A stretch of DNA of 33,125 bases from Planctomycetota bacterium (GTDB lineage: Bacteria; Planctomycetota; MHYJ01; JACPRB01), in assembly GCA_016190175.1 (NCBI GenBank), contig JACPRC010000208.1, positions 1 to 33,125 on the forward strand. The letters run 5' to 3'. The notes beneath the pieces are model-generated. The model ran no database searches. It was not told the DNA's origin and worked only from the letters and a program-made list of their open reading frames with translations. Made by a program: the position numbers and the translations under genes. Positions 7,348 to 16,690 of this stretch are shown piece after piece. Position 1 is the first letter of the stretch; every line of letters starts with the position of its first letter.

Positions 7348-7677
7348 GAGGAGAGACACGCCCGGCTCGGAACGACCACCGACCTCGTCGACGAGACGGT
7401 GACGCTCGTCCGGAAGGGGGCGGGCCATCGCATGGCGGTGGACGTCGGGGAGGATCTCTTGGGCGAGAGGTACATGGATCTCATTCCGGTGAATGACAGC
7501 CTGCGGTCGGCCGGATGGGAACTCTTCAAGACGTATCGCGATCGGGGGTTCTCGCTCACGGATTGCACGTCGCTCGCGGTGCTGCGGAAATACGGCTGGA
7601 GCGGGATCTTCACCTTCGACGGAGAATTTCGGAAGGTCGGCACGCGGACGTTTCCCGATCCGAAGGAAGTCCAGTGA
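7348..7677 (+). pseudogene. vapC: N-terminally truncated PIN-domain (VapC-like) toxin
   Basis: The frame reads ARLGTTTDLVDETVTLVRK, then LGERYMDLIPVNDSLRSAGW, FKTYRDRGFSLTDCTSLAVL and YGWSGIFTFDGEF, the last three-quarters of a VapC-type PIN domain. The acidic residues of TDC and TFDGEF are kept, but the first strand with the initial catalytic Asp (normally xVDTSxL) is missing because the sequence joins an hsdR fragment near 7340. The only start left is a GTG at 7399, giving 92 residues. No antitoxin gene accompanies it. Family proteins are Mg-dependent ribonucleases; this copy is probably dead. Confidence 0.7.
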
Positions 7678-7792
7678 GTGTCTCCCTGTCTCCTTCTCTC
7701 TCCCTCTCCCCGTCCCCGGAGTACGGTTCCCGTTGCTTTGTTCGCCCGCGCCTGCTAATCTCCCTCCGCATCCGTCCTTCCGGGGGTGAACT

Positions 7793-8908
7793 GTGAAGAT
7801 CAAGTGCTCGCGCGTCGCGCTCCACGAGGCCTTCTCCGTCGCCGCGATGGTCGTCCCGCAGCGGACGACGATCCCGGCGATCACGAACGTCAAGCTCTCC
7901 GCCCTCCAGCAGGGGAAGGCGGGCGGATGCGTCGAGCTGGCCTGCACCGACCTCGAGTTCGGCCTGACCTACCGCGTCCCCGCCGAGGTCAAGGACGAGG
8001 GGACGGTGGTCCTCCCCGTGGCGCGGATGGCGGGGATCCTCCGCGAGAGCGGCGACGAGGAGATCTCGATCGACTCGGACGGGCCGCTCGCGCACGTGCG
8101 GACGAGCGACTCGGACTTCAAGGTCGTCGGCATCGACCCCGCCTACTTCCCGACCATCCCGGCGTTCGAGGACCGCGGCGCCGTGCAGATCGCCATCGCG
8201 GACCTGGGCGACATGATCCGCAAGACCCAGTTCGCCGTCTCCACGGAGGCGGTGCGCTACGCCCTCACCGGCCAACTGCTCGAGCTGCGGGGCAAGGAGA
8301 TCCGCGTCGTCGCCAGCGACGGGAAACGGCTCGCCTTCATCAAGAACCGGGCGTCGGGCAAGGGGGAGGGAAAGGACGTGCGCGTCATCGTCCCCACCAA
8401 GACGATGAACCTCCTCGACAAGGTCTTCTCCGACGAGGACGAGACGGTCGCCCTGAACGTGGAGGAGACGCAGATCCGGTTCCGCACGAAGCGGGCGGTG
8501 ATCTTCTCGCGCCTTATCGAGGGGAACTTCCCGGACTACGATGCCGTGATTCCCACGGACCGGGACAAGAAGATCCCGCTGGAGCGGGAGAAGTTCCTCT
8601 CGGCGGTGCGGAAGGCGTCGCTGATGACGACGGACAAGGCCCGCGCGGTGAAGTTCGATTTCCGCAAGGGCAAGCTCATCCTCTTCACGCGCGCGCAGGA
8701 CGTCGGCGAGGCGCGGGTGGAAATGCCGATCGCGTACTCCGGCGAGGAGATCGACGTCGTCTTCAACCCGGACTACGTCGCGGACTTCCTCAAGGCGTCG
8801 GGCGAAGAGGCCGTGGAGCTCCAGCTCAAGGACAAGACCACGGCGGGGCTGTTCCGCTCGGGCAAGGAGTACCTCTACGTCCTGATGCCGCTGACCGTGA
8901 GCTTGTAG
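7793..8908 (+). CDS. dnaN: DNA polymerase III beta subunit (sliding clamp)
   Basis: A 371-residue clamp of normal length. It forms a dimeric ring that tethers the replicative polymerase and other enzymes to DNA in the cytoplasm. Three clamp domains are visible: residues about 1-120 (from MKIKCSRVALHEAFSVAAMV), 130-250 with SDGKRLAFIKNRAS and VIVPTKTMNLL, and 250-371 with RLIEGNFPDYDAVIP and the C-terminal YLYVLMPLTVSL that closes the partner-binding pocket. The GTG at 7793 gives the family's usual start, with GGGGGTG a few bases upstream. dciA and gyrB follow, separated by palindromic repeats, as in an origin-proximal cluster. No dnaA or recF is in the window. A 40-base pyrimidine-rich tract lies upstream at about 7678-7717. 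Confidence 0.97.
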   Translation: MKIKCSRVALHEAFSVAAMVVPQRTTIPAITNVKLSALQQGKAGGCVELACTDLEFGLTYRVPAEVKDEGTVVLPVARMAGILRESGDEEISIDSDGPLAHVRTSDSDFKVVGIDPAYFPTIPAFEDRGAVQIAIADLGDMIRKTQFAVSTEAVRYALTGQLLELRGKEIRVVASDGKRLAFIKNRASGKGEGKDVRVIVPTKTMNLLDKVFSDEDETVALNVEETQIRFRTKRAVIFSRLIEGNFPDYDAVIPTDRDKKIPLEREKFLSAVRKASLMTTDKARAVKFDFRKGKLILFTRAQDVGEARVEMPIAYSGEEIDVVFNPDYVADFLKASGEEAVELQLKDKTTAGLFRSGKEYLYVLMPLTVSL

Positions 8909-8990
8909 CCGTCAGCTATCAGCCATCAGCTCTCAGCCTGAAGCGGCCGTCGGCTGACCGCTGAAGGCTGACGGCTGATGGCTGACAGCC
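8909..8990. repeat. TCAGC-type palindromic repeat, copy 1
   Basis: Immediately after the dnaN stop, TCAGC units (GTCAGCTATCAGCCATCAGC at 8911-8930) are mirrored by GCTGA units at 8962-8985 (GGCTGACGGCTGATGGCTGA), forming a long imperfect hairpin. Related palindromes lie at 9358-9423 and 13288-13365, so this is a dispersed REP-like family. Confidence 0.75.
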
Positions 8991-9033
8991 GCGAGGAAGC
9001 GGTCTCCGCCTTTCGTTTGTCCCCGATTTCGGA

Positions 9034-9039
9034 TAGAAT
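9034..9039 (+). promoter_or_regulatory. -10-like box TAGAAT before dciA
   Basis: TAGAAT matches 5/6 of the TATAAT consensus and ends 10 bases before the ATG at 9050, so transcription would begin at or very close to the start codon. The same box and spacing occur before the sigma gene at 24884. A -35 is not convincing (TTTCGT at 9011-9016, 17-base gap). Confidence 0.45.
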
Positions 9040-9049
9040 GTCGACTTCC

Positions 9050-9349
9050 ATGGAGAGAGAGGGCCCGCGCCGGCTCGGCGAGCTGATGGCCGAGGTGCTG
9101 AAGACGTCGGGGGTCACCCGGCGGGACGAGCTGCGGGAGCTGTCCGACGCCTGGTGCCGGTCGGCCGGACCCGAGGCGGCGGCGCGCAGCCGGGTCGTCT
9201 CCCTCCGGAACGGGACGCTGACGGTCGTCGTCGAGTCCCCGGCGCTGCGGCAGGAGCTGGAGACGTTCCGGCGCGACGAGGTGATCCGCAGGATGCGTGC
9301 GGACGTGCCCGGACGGCGGATCGCCGTCCTCCGCTGCGTCCTGAAATGA
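9050..9349 (+). CDS. dciA: DciA-like (DUF721) replicative helicase loader
   Basis: A 99-residue protein with the DUF721/DciA pattern: RRLGELMAEVLKTSGV, then LSDAWCRSAGPEAAARSRVVSL, GTLTVVVESPALRQELE and a C-terminal helix and strand ending IAVLRCVLK. DciA helps load or activate the DnaB helicase in bacteria without DnaC or DnaI. The position between dnaN and gyrB, where recF often lies, supports a replication role. ATGs at 8978 and 9038 are in frame, but the first lies inside the palindromic repeat and the second overlaps a TAGAAT -10-like box, so 9050 is preferred. Length is normal for the short, single-domain version. Confidence 0.85.
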   Translation: MEREGPRRLGELMAEVLKTSGVTRRDELRELSDAWCRSAGPEAAARSRVVSLRNGTLTVVVESPALRQELETFRRDEVIRRMRADVPGRRIAVLRCVLK

Positions 9350-9357
9350 GACGAGAC

Positions 9358-11863
<2,506 letters not shown>

Positions 11864-11864
11864 C

Positions 11865-12071
11865 GTGGCCGCGACCAAGAACTGCTGCCCGAAGTGCCGT
11901 ACGAAGTTCCGGGTCGGGTCCCTCCCGACCCAGGACGAACGGATGCGCAACGAGAAGATGGGCGTCGTGGAACTCGGCGCGGACGTCCCGGACTTCGTGA
12001 CGTGCCCGAAGTGCGCGTCCCGCCTCCGGGTGGTGCATGTGAGGATGGGGACCTTCTTCAGCATCGAGTGA
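11865..12071 (+). CDS. Small zinc-ribbon protein
   Basis: A 68-residue protein with two CxxC knuckles: [13 protein letters not shown] near the start and [14 protein letters not shown] near residue 46. This is a zinc ribbon, possibly binding nucleic acid or protein. The GTG start lies one base after the gyrB stop, implying translational coupling. No family name can be given. Confidence 0.65.
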   Translation: MAATKNCCPKCRTKFRVGSLPTQDERMRNEKMGVVELGADVPDFVTCPKCASRLRVVHVRMGTFFSIE

Positions 12072-12074
12072 CCG

Positions 12075-12386
12075 ATGGGACGCTTCCGAAGGGAGGGGGC
12101 TTTCGCGGACCGCGAGGCCTTCCTCGGCACGCTCCGCCTGCGCCTGGCGCACCTCCGGTCGAACCTGCTGCCCGGGATGTCGGAGACCTGGGAGCGGGAG
12201 GACGGCCGGGACGTCGCGCGCGTCGCCGGCTACGGAGTGGTCGTGTGCTTCCGCGTAGGGGAACGGGACTGGCGCTGCGACGCCGACCTCCCGGACTGGC
12301 TCCCGATCCCGCAGGCGGTCATCGAGGAGAAATTCGACGAGGAGTTCGTGGATCTCCTGGACCACCGGGACGGGGGGGGCGCATGA
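12075..12386 (+). CDS. Small unknown protein, possibly PHA-granule-regulator-like
   Basis: A 103-residue protein of unknown function. The arrangement of an N-terminal helix ([19 protein letters not shown]), a central beta sheet ([28 protein letters not shown]) and a final helix ([17 protein letters not shown]) recalls the polyhydroxyalkanoic-acid-system family (PF09650-like); that is a weak, visual resemblance. It starts 4 bases after the zinc-ribbon gene and its stop overlaps the dcd ATG (ATGA), so it belongs to the gyrB-dcd operon. Confidence 0.6.
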   Translation: MGRFRREGAFADREAFLGTLRLRLAHLRSNLLPGMSETWEREDGRDVARVAGYGVVVCFRVGERDWRCDADLPDWLPIPQAVIEEKFDEEFVDLLDHRDGGGA

Positions 12387-12937
12387 CCGTGAAGGCGGAC
12401 ACGTGGATCCGGAAGATGGCGCTGGAGCGGCGGATGATCGAGCCGTTCGAGGAGCGGCAGGTCCGGCAGGGCGTCGTCTCGTACGGCCTGTCGAGCTACG
12501 GCTACGACCTCCGCGTGGCCGACGAGTTCAAGCTCTTCGCCGCCCCGCCCGCCGCCATCGTGGATCCGAAGCAGCCCGATCCGGGATCGTTCGCGGACGT
12601 CAAGGCCGACCACGTCGTCGTCCCCCCCAACTCCTTCGTCCTGGCGCGGTCGGTGGAGTACTTCCGGATCCCGAGGAACGTGATCACGATCTGCACGGGG
12701 AAGTCGACGTACGCCCGGTGCGGGATCATCGTGAACGTCACCCCGTTCGAGCCGGAGTGGGAGGGGACGGCGACGCTGGAGATCTCCAACGCGACGCCGC
12801 GCCCGGTCAGGATCTACGCCAACGAGGGGATCGCGCAGCTCCTCTTCTTCGAGTCGGACGAGGTCTGCGCGGTCTCGTACGCGGACAAGAAGGGGAAGTA
12901 CCAGAGGCAGGTGGAAGTCACGATGCCGCGTTTGTGA
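12383..12937 (+). CDS. dcd: dCTP deaminase
   Basis: A 184-residue enzyme that converts dCTP to dUTP, feeding dTMP synthesis. It forms a trimer of the dUTPase fold. Family motifs are visible: [50 protein letters not shown] and GTATLEISN with the catalytic E133. The C-terminal [11 protein letters not shown] is the nucleotide-covering tail. Length agrees with single-function bacterial Dcd; whether it is a bifunctional deaminase/dUTPase cannot be told by eye. The ATG overlaps the preceding stop by 4 bases. Grouping with gyrB and dnaN fits a replication and nucleotide-supply operon. Confidence 0.95.
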   Translation: MTVKADTWIRKMALERRMIEPFEERQVRQGVVSYGLSSYGYDLRVADEFKLFAAPPAAIVDPKQPDPGSFADVKADHVVVPPNSFVLARSVEYFRIPRNVITICTGKSTYARCGIIVNVTPFEPEWEGTATLEISNATPRPVRIYANEGIAQLLFFESDEVCAVSYADKKGKYQRQVEVTMPRL

Positions 12938-12947
12938 GGGGCGGACC

Positions 12948-13283
12948 ATGACCAGCATCCGCAAGATCGCCGAGGAACTGAAGCTCGACTTCACGCTCGT
13001 GCGGGACGTCCTCAAGGAGGTGTCGACCCGGAAGGTCGCCAAGTCGGTGCAGGACCGCATCTTCAACGCGGCACGCCGGTTCGGCTACGACCTGAACAAA
13101 CTCCGGATCGGGAAGCGCATGGCCCACCAGCGGGAGACGCTGGAGGACGTGCTCAAGCGGGTCGAGGCGAACCCCGGCTGGGGGCGCGACGAGATCGTCC
13201 GCCACCTCCGGGAGGCGCTCGGGATGGTCGAGCGCGTCCAGAAGCGCGTCTTCAAGGACGAGTACGGCGACGAATGGCTGTGA
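12948..13283 (+). CDS. LacI-type HTH protein without a sugar-binding domain
   Basis: A 111-residue protein. The first 55 residues follow the LacI DNA-binding pattern (SIRKIAEELKLDFTLVRDVL, then VQDRIFNAARRFGYDLNKL, the hinge-proximal motif). Instead of the 270-residue periplasmic-binding-type ligand domain there is only a helical tail of about 50 residues (RETLEDVLKRVEANPGWG, IVRHLREALGMVERV). It starts 10 bases after dcd in the same operon. It could be a small DNA-binding regulator or a nucleoid-associated protein; the absence of a ligand domain argues against sugar control. Confidence 0.75.
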   Translation: MTSIRKIAEELKLDFTLVRDVLKEVSTRKVAKSVQDRIFNAARRFGYDLNKLRIGKRMAHQRETLEDVLKRVEANPGWGRDEIVRHLREALGMVERVQKRVFKDEYGDEWL

Positions 13284-13287
13284 AAGG

Positions 13288-13365
13288 AACAAGCGTTCAG
13301 CCCTCAGCCGATCGCTCGCGTCGCGCCCCGTCAGAGGCCGATGCGCCGAAGGCTGATCGCTTGTT
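13288..13365. repeat. Palindromic repeat, copy 3, before an exported-protein gene
   Basis: AACAAGCGTTCAGCC (13288-13302) pairs with GGCTGATCGCTTGTT (13351-13365) at 14 of 15 positions, with further TCAGC units inside. It lies between the HTH gene and the start at 13381 and shares the TCAGC/GCTGA core with the copies at 8909 and 9358. It could also end the gyrB-dcd transcript. Confidence 0.7.
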
Positions 13366-13380
13366 GAGAGGAGATCCCCG

Positions 13381-13848
13381 ATGAGAATGTTCGCGCCCGT
13401 CCTCGCGTTGTGCCTGGCGCAGGATCCGGCGAAGCAGGAGTACAAGGCCCCCGACACCAAGCCCGGCGCGAAGGAGGGATGGGAGGACTACGTCGAGCCG
13501 CCGATGTACGACGCGGAGAAGGTCAAGGACCTCGCGCCCGGGCTCGACTCCCCCGAGGCGGCCGTGGTCCATTTCTACGCGAGCCGCATCCGCGGCGACG
13601 AGAAATGGAAGGAGGCGCTTCCGCCCAGGGAGAAGTGGGACAAGAGCCTGGAGCGCAAGCTCGCCAAGATGGAGAAGTGGGTCTTCAAGAAGATGCAGCT
13701 CGTCGGTCGCAAGAAGGTCGGCGAGGACGAGTGGTACGTGAAGATCTACATGGAAGTCGAGATCGAGGGCAAGAAGGACTCCGGCAAGGACACGGCCACC
13801 GTCCGCCGCATCGAAGGCAAGTGGTACGTCGCCCGTCCGCCGACGTAA
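13381..13848 (+). CDS. Small exported protein of unknown function
   Basis: A 155-residue protein with a very short hydrophobic leader (MRMFAPVLALCLAQDP), probably cleaved before Gln14. The mature part has an acidic, proline-rich linker and a compact region (PEAAVVHFYASRIRGDEKW through VEDEW-like strands, EIEGKKDSGKD and RRIEGKWYVARPPT) that looks like a cystatin/NTF2-like (SnoaL-type) fold used by many exported proteins. No catalytic residues are evident. AGAGGAG 6-12 bases before the ATG supports the start. A palindrome separates it from the upstream operon. Confidence 0.65.
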   Translation: MRMFAPVLALCLAQDPAKQEYKAPDTKPGAKEGWEDYVEPPMYDAEKVKDLAPGLDSPEAAVVHFYASRIRGDEKWKEALPPREKWDKSLERKLAKMEKWVFKKMQLVGRKKVGEDEWYVKIYMEVEIEGKKDSGKDTATVRRIEGKWYVARPPT

Positions 13849-13905
13849 ATCCGATTCCATGCAAGGTTCTCGCGCGCGCGGGTTCAGGAGACCGGAGGTG
13901 AATCC

Positions 13906-14913
13906 ATGGACTTCCGCCGCGCGAAGACCGCCCTGCTCCTGGCCCTGGCCCTGACGGCCGCCGACTGCGGCGGAGGTCCGGACACGGCCGGCCCGGACGC
14001 CGGACCCGGCGCCACCCGGGACCCCGCGCTCTGGCCGTTCTCGGCGACGAGCCCATGGAACACGCCGATCGGATCGAACGCGGTCTACGAGCCCGAGACC
14101 TCCCCCGTCTTCGACACGGCGGGAAGCTCGTGGCTGAACCTGACCGACTGGACGCATCCGATCTATGTCGCCCGGCCGACGGATCCCGTGCGCATCTTCT
14201 TCGGCCCGGGCGGCACCCCATGGGGACAGTTTCGCGTCCCCGCGGGCGCGGTGCCCGATCCAGAGCTGGACGCGCACATGCACGTCATCAGCGACGATCA
14301 CCTGACCGTCGTCGAGACGTGGCAGTGCGTCCTGCTCCCCGACGGCAACTACTTCGCGGAGGCGTTCGCCGTGAACAACCTCAAGGACGAGGGCGTCTAC
14401 GACGACTGGCACGGGACGCGCGCCTACGGCGGATCGGCGATCGCCGGGTTGATCCGCAAGGGCGAGATCACGAACGGCATCCGCCACGCGCTCGCCGTCG
14501 CGGTCGACTCTCCCGCGATGAACCGCAACGCCCCGGGCGGCAACCCCTGGGTCTGGCCCGCCAGCAGCGCCGACACGGGCAACGAGACCAGCTACGGGAC
14601 GACGGGGAACCTCTACATGGGCTCCCTCCTGGCGATCCCGCCGTCGGTGAATCTCGACGCGCTCGCTCTGTCGCCCGCAGGTCGCGAAATCGGCCGGGCG
14701 ATGCAGGACTACGGGGTCTACGTCGTCGACAGCGGCGGACCGAACATGATCTTCTACGCGGAGCCCACGGCGGCCGCCGAGGTTCCGGAGGGCATCGAGA
14801 ACGACCTCGCCATCCTCATCTCGTTCCTGCAGGTCGTCACGAACAACACGCCCTCCACGCCGGGCGGGGGCGGCACGCCGAGGCGCCCCGCGGCCCCCCC
14901 GTTCGACCGGTGA
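13906..14913 (+). CDS. Exported protein with aromatic-rich PFSATSPWNTPI domain
   Basis: A 335-residue exported protein. A hydrophobic leader (LLLALALTAADCGGG) suggests a lipoprotein, but Asp precedes Cys24, so the lipobox is not canonical. After a Gly/Pro-rich linker comes ALWPFSATSPWNTPIGSN, a motif I associate with actinobacterial and planctomycete secreted proteins of unknown role, then a beta-rich domain with HMHVISDDHLTVVETWQC, DEGVYDDWHGTRAYGGSAIA and YGVYVVDSGG. The His/Asp cluster could be an active or carbohydrate-binding site; this is inference. The C-terminus is low-complexity (GGGGTPRRPAAPP). GGAGACCGGAGG upstream supports the ATG. The next gene converges on it 7 bases after the stop. 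Confidence 0.7.
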   Translation: MDFRRAKTALLLALALTAADCGGGPDTAGPDAGPGATRDPALWPFSATSPWNTPIGSNAVYEPETSPVFDTAGSSWLNLTDWTHPIYVARPTDPVRIFFGPGGTPWGQFRVPAGAVPDPELDAHMHVISDDHLTVVETWQCVLLPDGNYFAEAFAVNNLKDEGVYDDWHGTRAYGGSAIAGLIRKGEITNGIRHALAVAVDSPAMNRNAPGGNPWVWPASSADTGNETSYGTTGNLYMGSLLAIPPSVNLDALALSPAGREIGRAMQDYGVYVVDSGGPNMIFYAEPTAAAEVPEGIENDLAILISFLQVVTNNTPSTPGGGGTPRRPAAPPFDR

Positions 14914-14920
14914 GCCGGGC

Positions 14921-15847
14921 TCACCCGCACCGCGACTCGTCGTGGTTCGTCTCGAACTGCAGCGTCGCGTGCTGGATGTCGTACTCGCGGTCGAGCACCT
15001 TCTGGAGCCGGTGCGCCAATTCCTCCGTGCGCGAGACGGGGACGTCGTCGATCAGCCGCACGTGCGCCGTGAGGGCGTGCATCCGCGACGTGATCGTCCA
15101 GATGTGCAGGTCGTGCACCTCCGCCACGCCCTCCTCGGCCCTCATCCGCGCGCGGATCTGCTCCAGGTCCACGTGCTCGGGGACGGACTCCAGGAGGATG
15201 CGGATCGCGTCGCGGATGAGCCCGAGCGACCAGGCGACGATGAGGACGCTGATGAGGGCCGCGATCAGCGGGTCGCTCCACTTCCAGCCGAGGCGCCAGA
15301 CGAGGACCCCCGCGACGATGACGCCGACCGAGGAGGCCGTGTCCGCCACCATGTGGACGAAGGCGCCGCGGATGTTGAGGTCGTGTTCGGAATGCCGGTG
15401 AAGCATCGCCGCGCAGGCGAGGTTCACCACGAGGCCGACGGCGCCGATCGCGAGCATCGGGACGACCTCAATCTCGATCGGATGGCGCCAGCGCAGGTAC
15501 GCCTCATAAAGGACGTAGCCGGCGATGGGAAGGAGGGCGAGCCCGTTGACGAGGCTCGCGATCACCTCCGCCCGCCAGTAGCGGTACGTCTTGTCCGGCG
15601 GCGCGGGCCGCATCGCGATGACCACCGCCAGGAGGCTCAGCCCGACGCTCCCGAAATGGGTGAGCATGTGCAGCGCGTCGCCCAGGAGCGCGAGGGACCG
15701 GGTGAGGAAGGCGCCGACGAACTCCGCGATCATGGTGGCGCCGGTGAGGAGCAGGACCCAGAACAGGCGCCGCCGCTCCCCGATCCGCACGGGTCCGGAG
15801 AGGACGGACGTCTCGCTGTGTTTGGGGTGGTGGTGCTGCTCGGCCAC
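14921..15847 (-). CDS. Cation diffusion facilitator transporter with altered metal site
   Basis: A 308-residue inner-membrane antiporter of the CDF family, exporting Zn-like divalent metals. It has six transmembrane helices, a His-rich N-terminus (QHHHPKH) and a cytoplasmic domain from about residue 225 ending with the metallochaperone-like fold (EVHDLHIWTITSRMHALTAHV). TM5 has the expected H165-x3-D169 (HMVAD). TM2 reads GDALHMLTH: H60 is kept but the normal Asp of HxxxD is H64. This could alter metal choice. The start is the GTG at 15847, the first start in frame that precedes the His-rich tail. A TATCAT -10-like box ends 6 bases upstream and no Shine-Dalgarno is seen, so translation may be leaderless. 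The gene converges on the exported protein at 13906-14913. Confidence 0.92.
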   Translation of the reverse strand: MAEQHHHPKHSETSVLSGPVRIGERRRLFWVLLLTGATMIAEFVGAFLTRSLALLGDALHMLTHFGSVGLSLLAVVIAMRPAPPDKTYRYWRAEVIASLVNGLALLPIAGYVLYEAYLRWRHPIEIEVVPMLAIGAVGLVVNLACAAMLHRHSEHDLNIRGAFVHMVADTASSVGVIVAGVLVWRLGWKWSDPLIAALISVLIVAWSLGLIRDAIRILLESVPEHVDLEQIRARMRAEEGVAEVHDLHIWTITSRMHALTAHVRLIDDVPVSRTEELAHRLQKVLDREYDIQHATLQFETNHDESRCG

Positions 15848-15853
15848 GCGGAC

Positions 15854-15859
15854 ATGATA
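15854..15859 (-). promoter_or_regulatory. Extended -10-like box TGCTATCAT before the CDF gene
   Basis: On the minus strand TATCAT (5/6 of consensus), preceded by TGC, ends 6 bases before the GTG at 15847. A TTGCGG lies 20 bases upstream. Transcription would start at or next to the start codon. Confidence 0.4.
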
Positions 15860-15978
15860 GCACAGGGCGTGCGCCCGCTCCGCAATCCGTGATTCTTCCG
15901 CCTCCTTCCGGTAGGATGCTGGCCGGTCCGGGGACGGAACCTCCGAACCCCCTTCGCGACCGTGCGCGACGAGGGGGT

Positions 15979-15998
15979 GCGGGGGAGGCTTCCCCCGC
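15979..15998 (+). terminator. GC hairpin with pyrimidine tail
   Basis: GCGGGGGA (15979-15986) pairs perfectly with TCCCCCGC (15991-15998) across a 4-base loop, followed by CTCTCTTCTTTGTTCTT. It lies in the 225-base gap between two divergent genes, which otherwise holds no ORF. It could be a terminator-like or attenuator structure in the leader of the sigma gene at 16073. Confidence 0.45.
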
Positions 15999-16072
15999 CT
16001 CTCTCTTCTTTGTTCTTGGGTCTTTCTTCTTTCCGGAGGCGGAACTCCCGGGAACCCCCCGTCGTGTAACGG

Positions 16073-16690
16073 ATGGACCAGCGGAAGGAACTCGAGGCGC
16101 TGCCCGACCACGAGCTCATGTCGCGCCTGAAGGACGCGACCGGCGACGATCTCGTGGCCGGATTCGACGTCATCGTCCACCGCTACAAGAACGCGATCGT
16201 GTCCTTCCTGTACCGGTACGTCGGGGACTTCCGGACCGCGGAGGACCTCGCGCAGGAGACGTTCATGCGCGTCTTCCGCAAGGTCAGGGAATACAACCAC
16301 TCCGCGAAGTTCTCCACCTGGCTCTACACCATCGCCTCGAACCTCGCGAAGGACGAATTCAAACGCCGGGTCCGCCACCCGGCGAAGTCGATGGACTGGA
16401 TGACGGGCAAGGGCGCGGACACCACGCGCGAGGTGCCGCAGTTGACGGCGGACACGACCGAATCCGTGCCCGAGGTGCGGATCGAGCACGACGAGGTGCG
16501 CGCGCAGGTCAACCACGCCCTGCGGGAACTCGACGACCACGACCGGGAGATCCTGCTCCTCAAGGACGTGCAGGGGCTTTCGTACGAGGAGATCGCGCAG
16601 GTGCTGGACCTGCCGATGGGGACGGTGAAGTCGCGCATCTCCAGGGCGCGGCTCGCCTTCAAAGAGGTCTGGAAGAAGATGGGAGCGTGA
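16073..16690 (+). CDS. ECF-type RNA polymerase sigma factor
   Basis: A 205-residue sigma factor. Region 2 is clear: FLYRYVGDFRTAEDLAQETF, FRKVREYNHSAKFSTWLYTIA and NLAKDEFKRR. A linker of about 40 residues carries an acidic patch (TRTTREVPQLTAD-like) before region 4, LRELDDHDREILLLKDVQGL and YEEIAQVLDLPMGTVKSRIS. Both regions look intact. The stop overlaps the GTG of a giant zinc-finger membrane protein (GTGA), the standard arrangement of an ECF factor with its anti-sigma. The predicted regulon would respond to whatever the ARPP-1/HEAT part of that partner senses. No strong Shine-Dalgarno precedes the ATG. Confidence 0.95.
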   Translation: MDQRKELEALPDHELMSRLKDATGDDLVAGFDVIVHRYKNAIVSFLYRYVGDFRTAEDLAQETFMRVFRKVREYNHSAKFSTWLYTIASNLAKDEFKRRVRHPAKSMDWMTGKGADTTREVPQLTADTTESVPEVRIEHDEVRAQVNHALRELDDHDREILLLKDVQGLSYEEIAQVLDLPMGTVKSRISRARLAFKEVWKKMGA

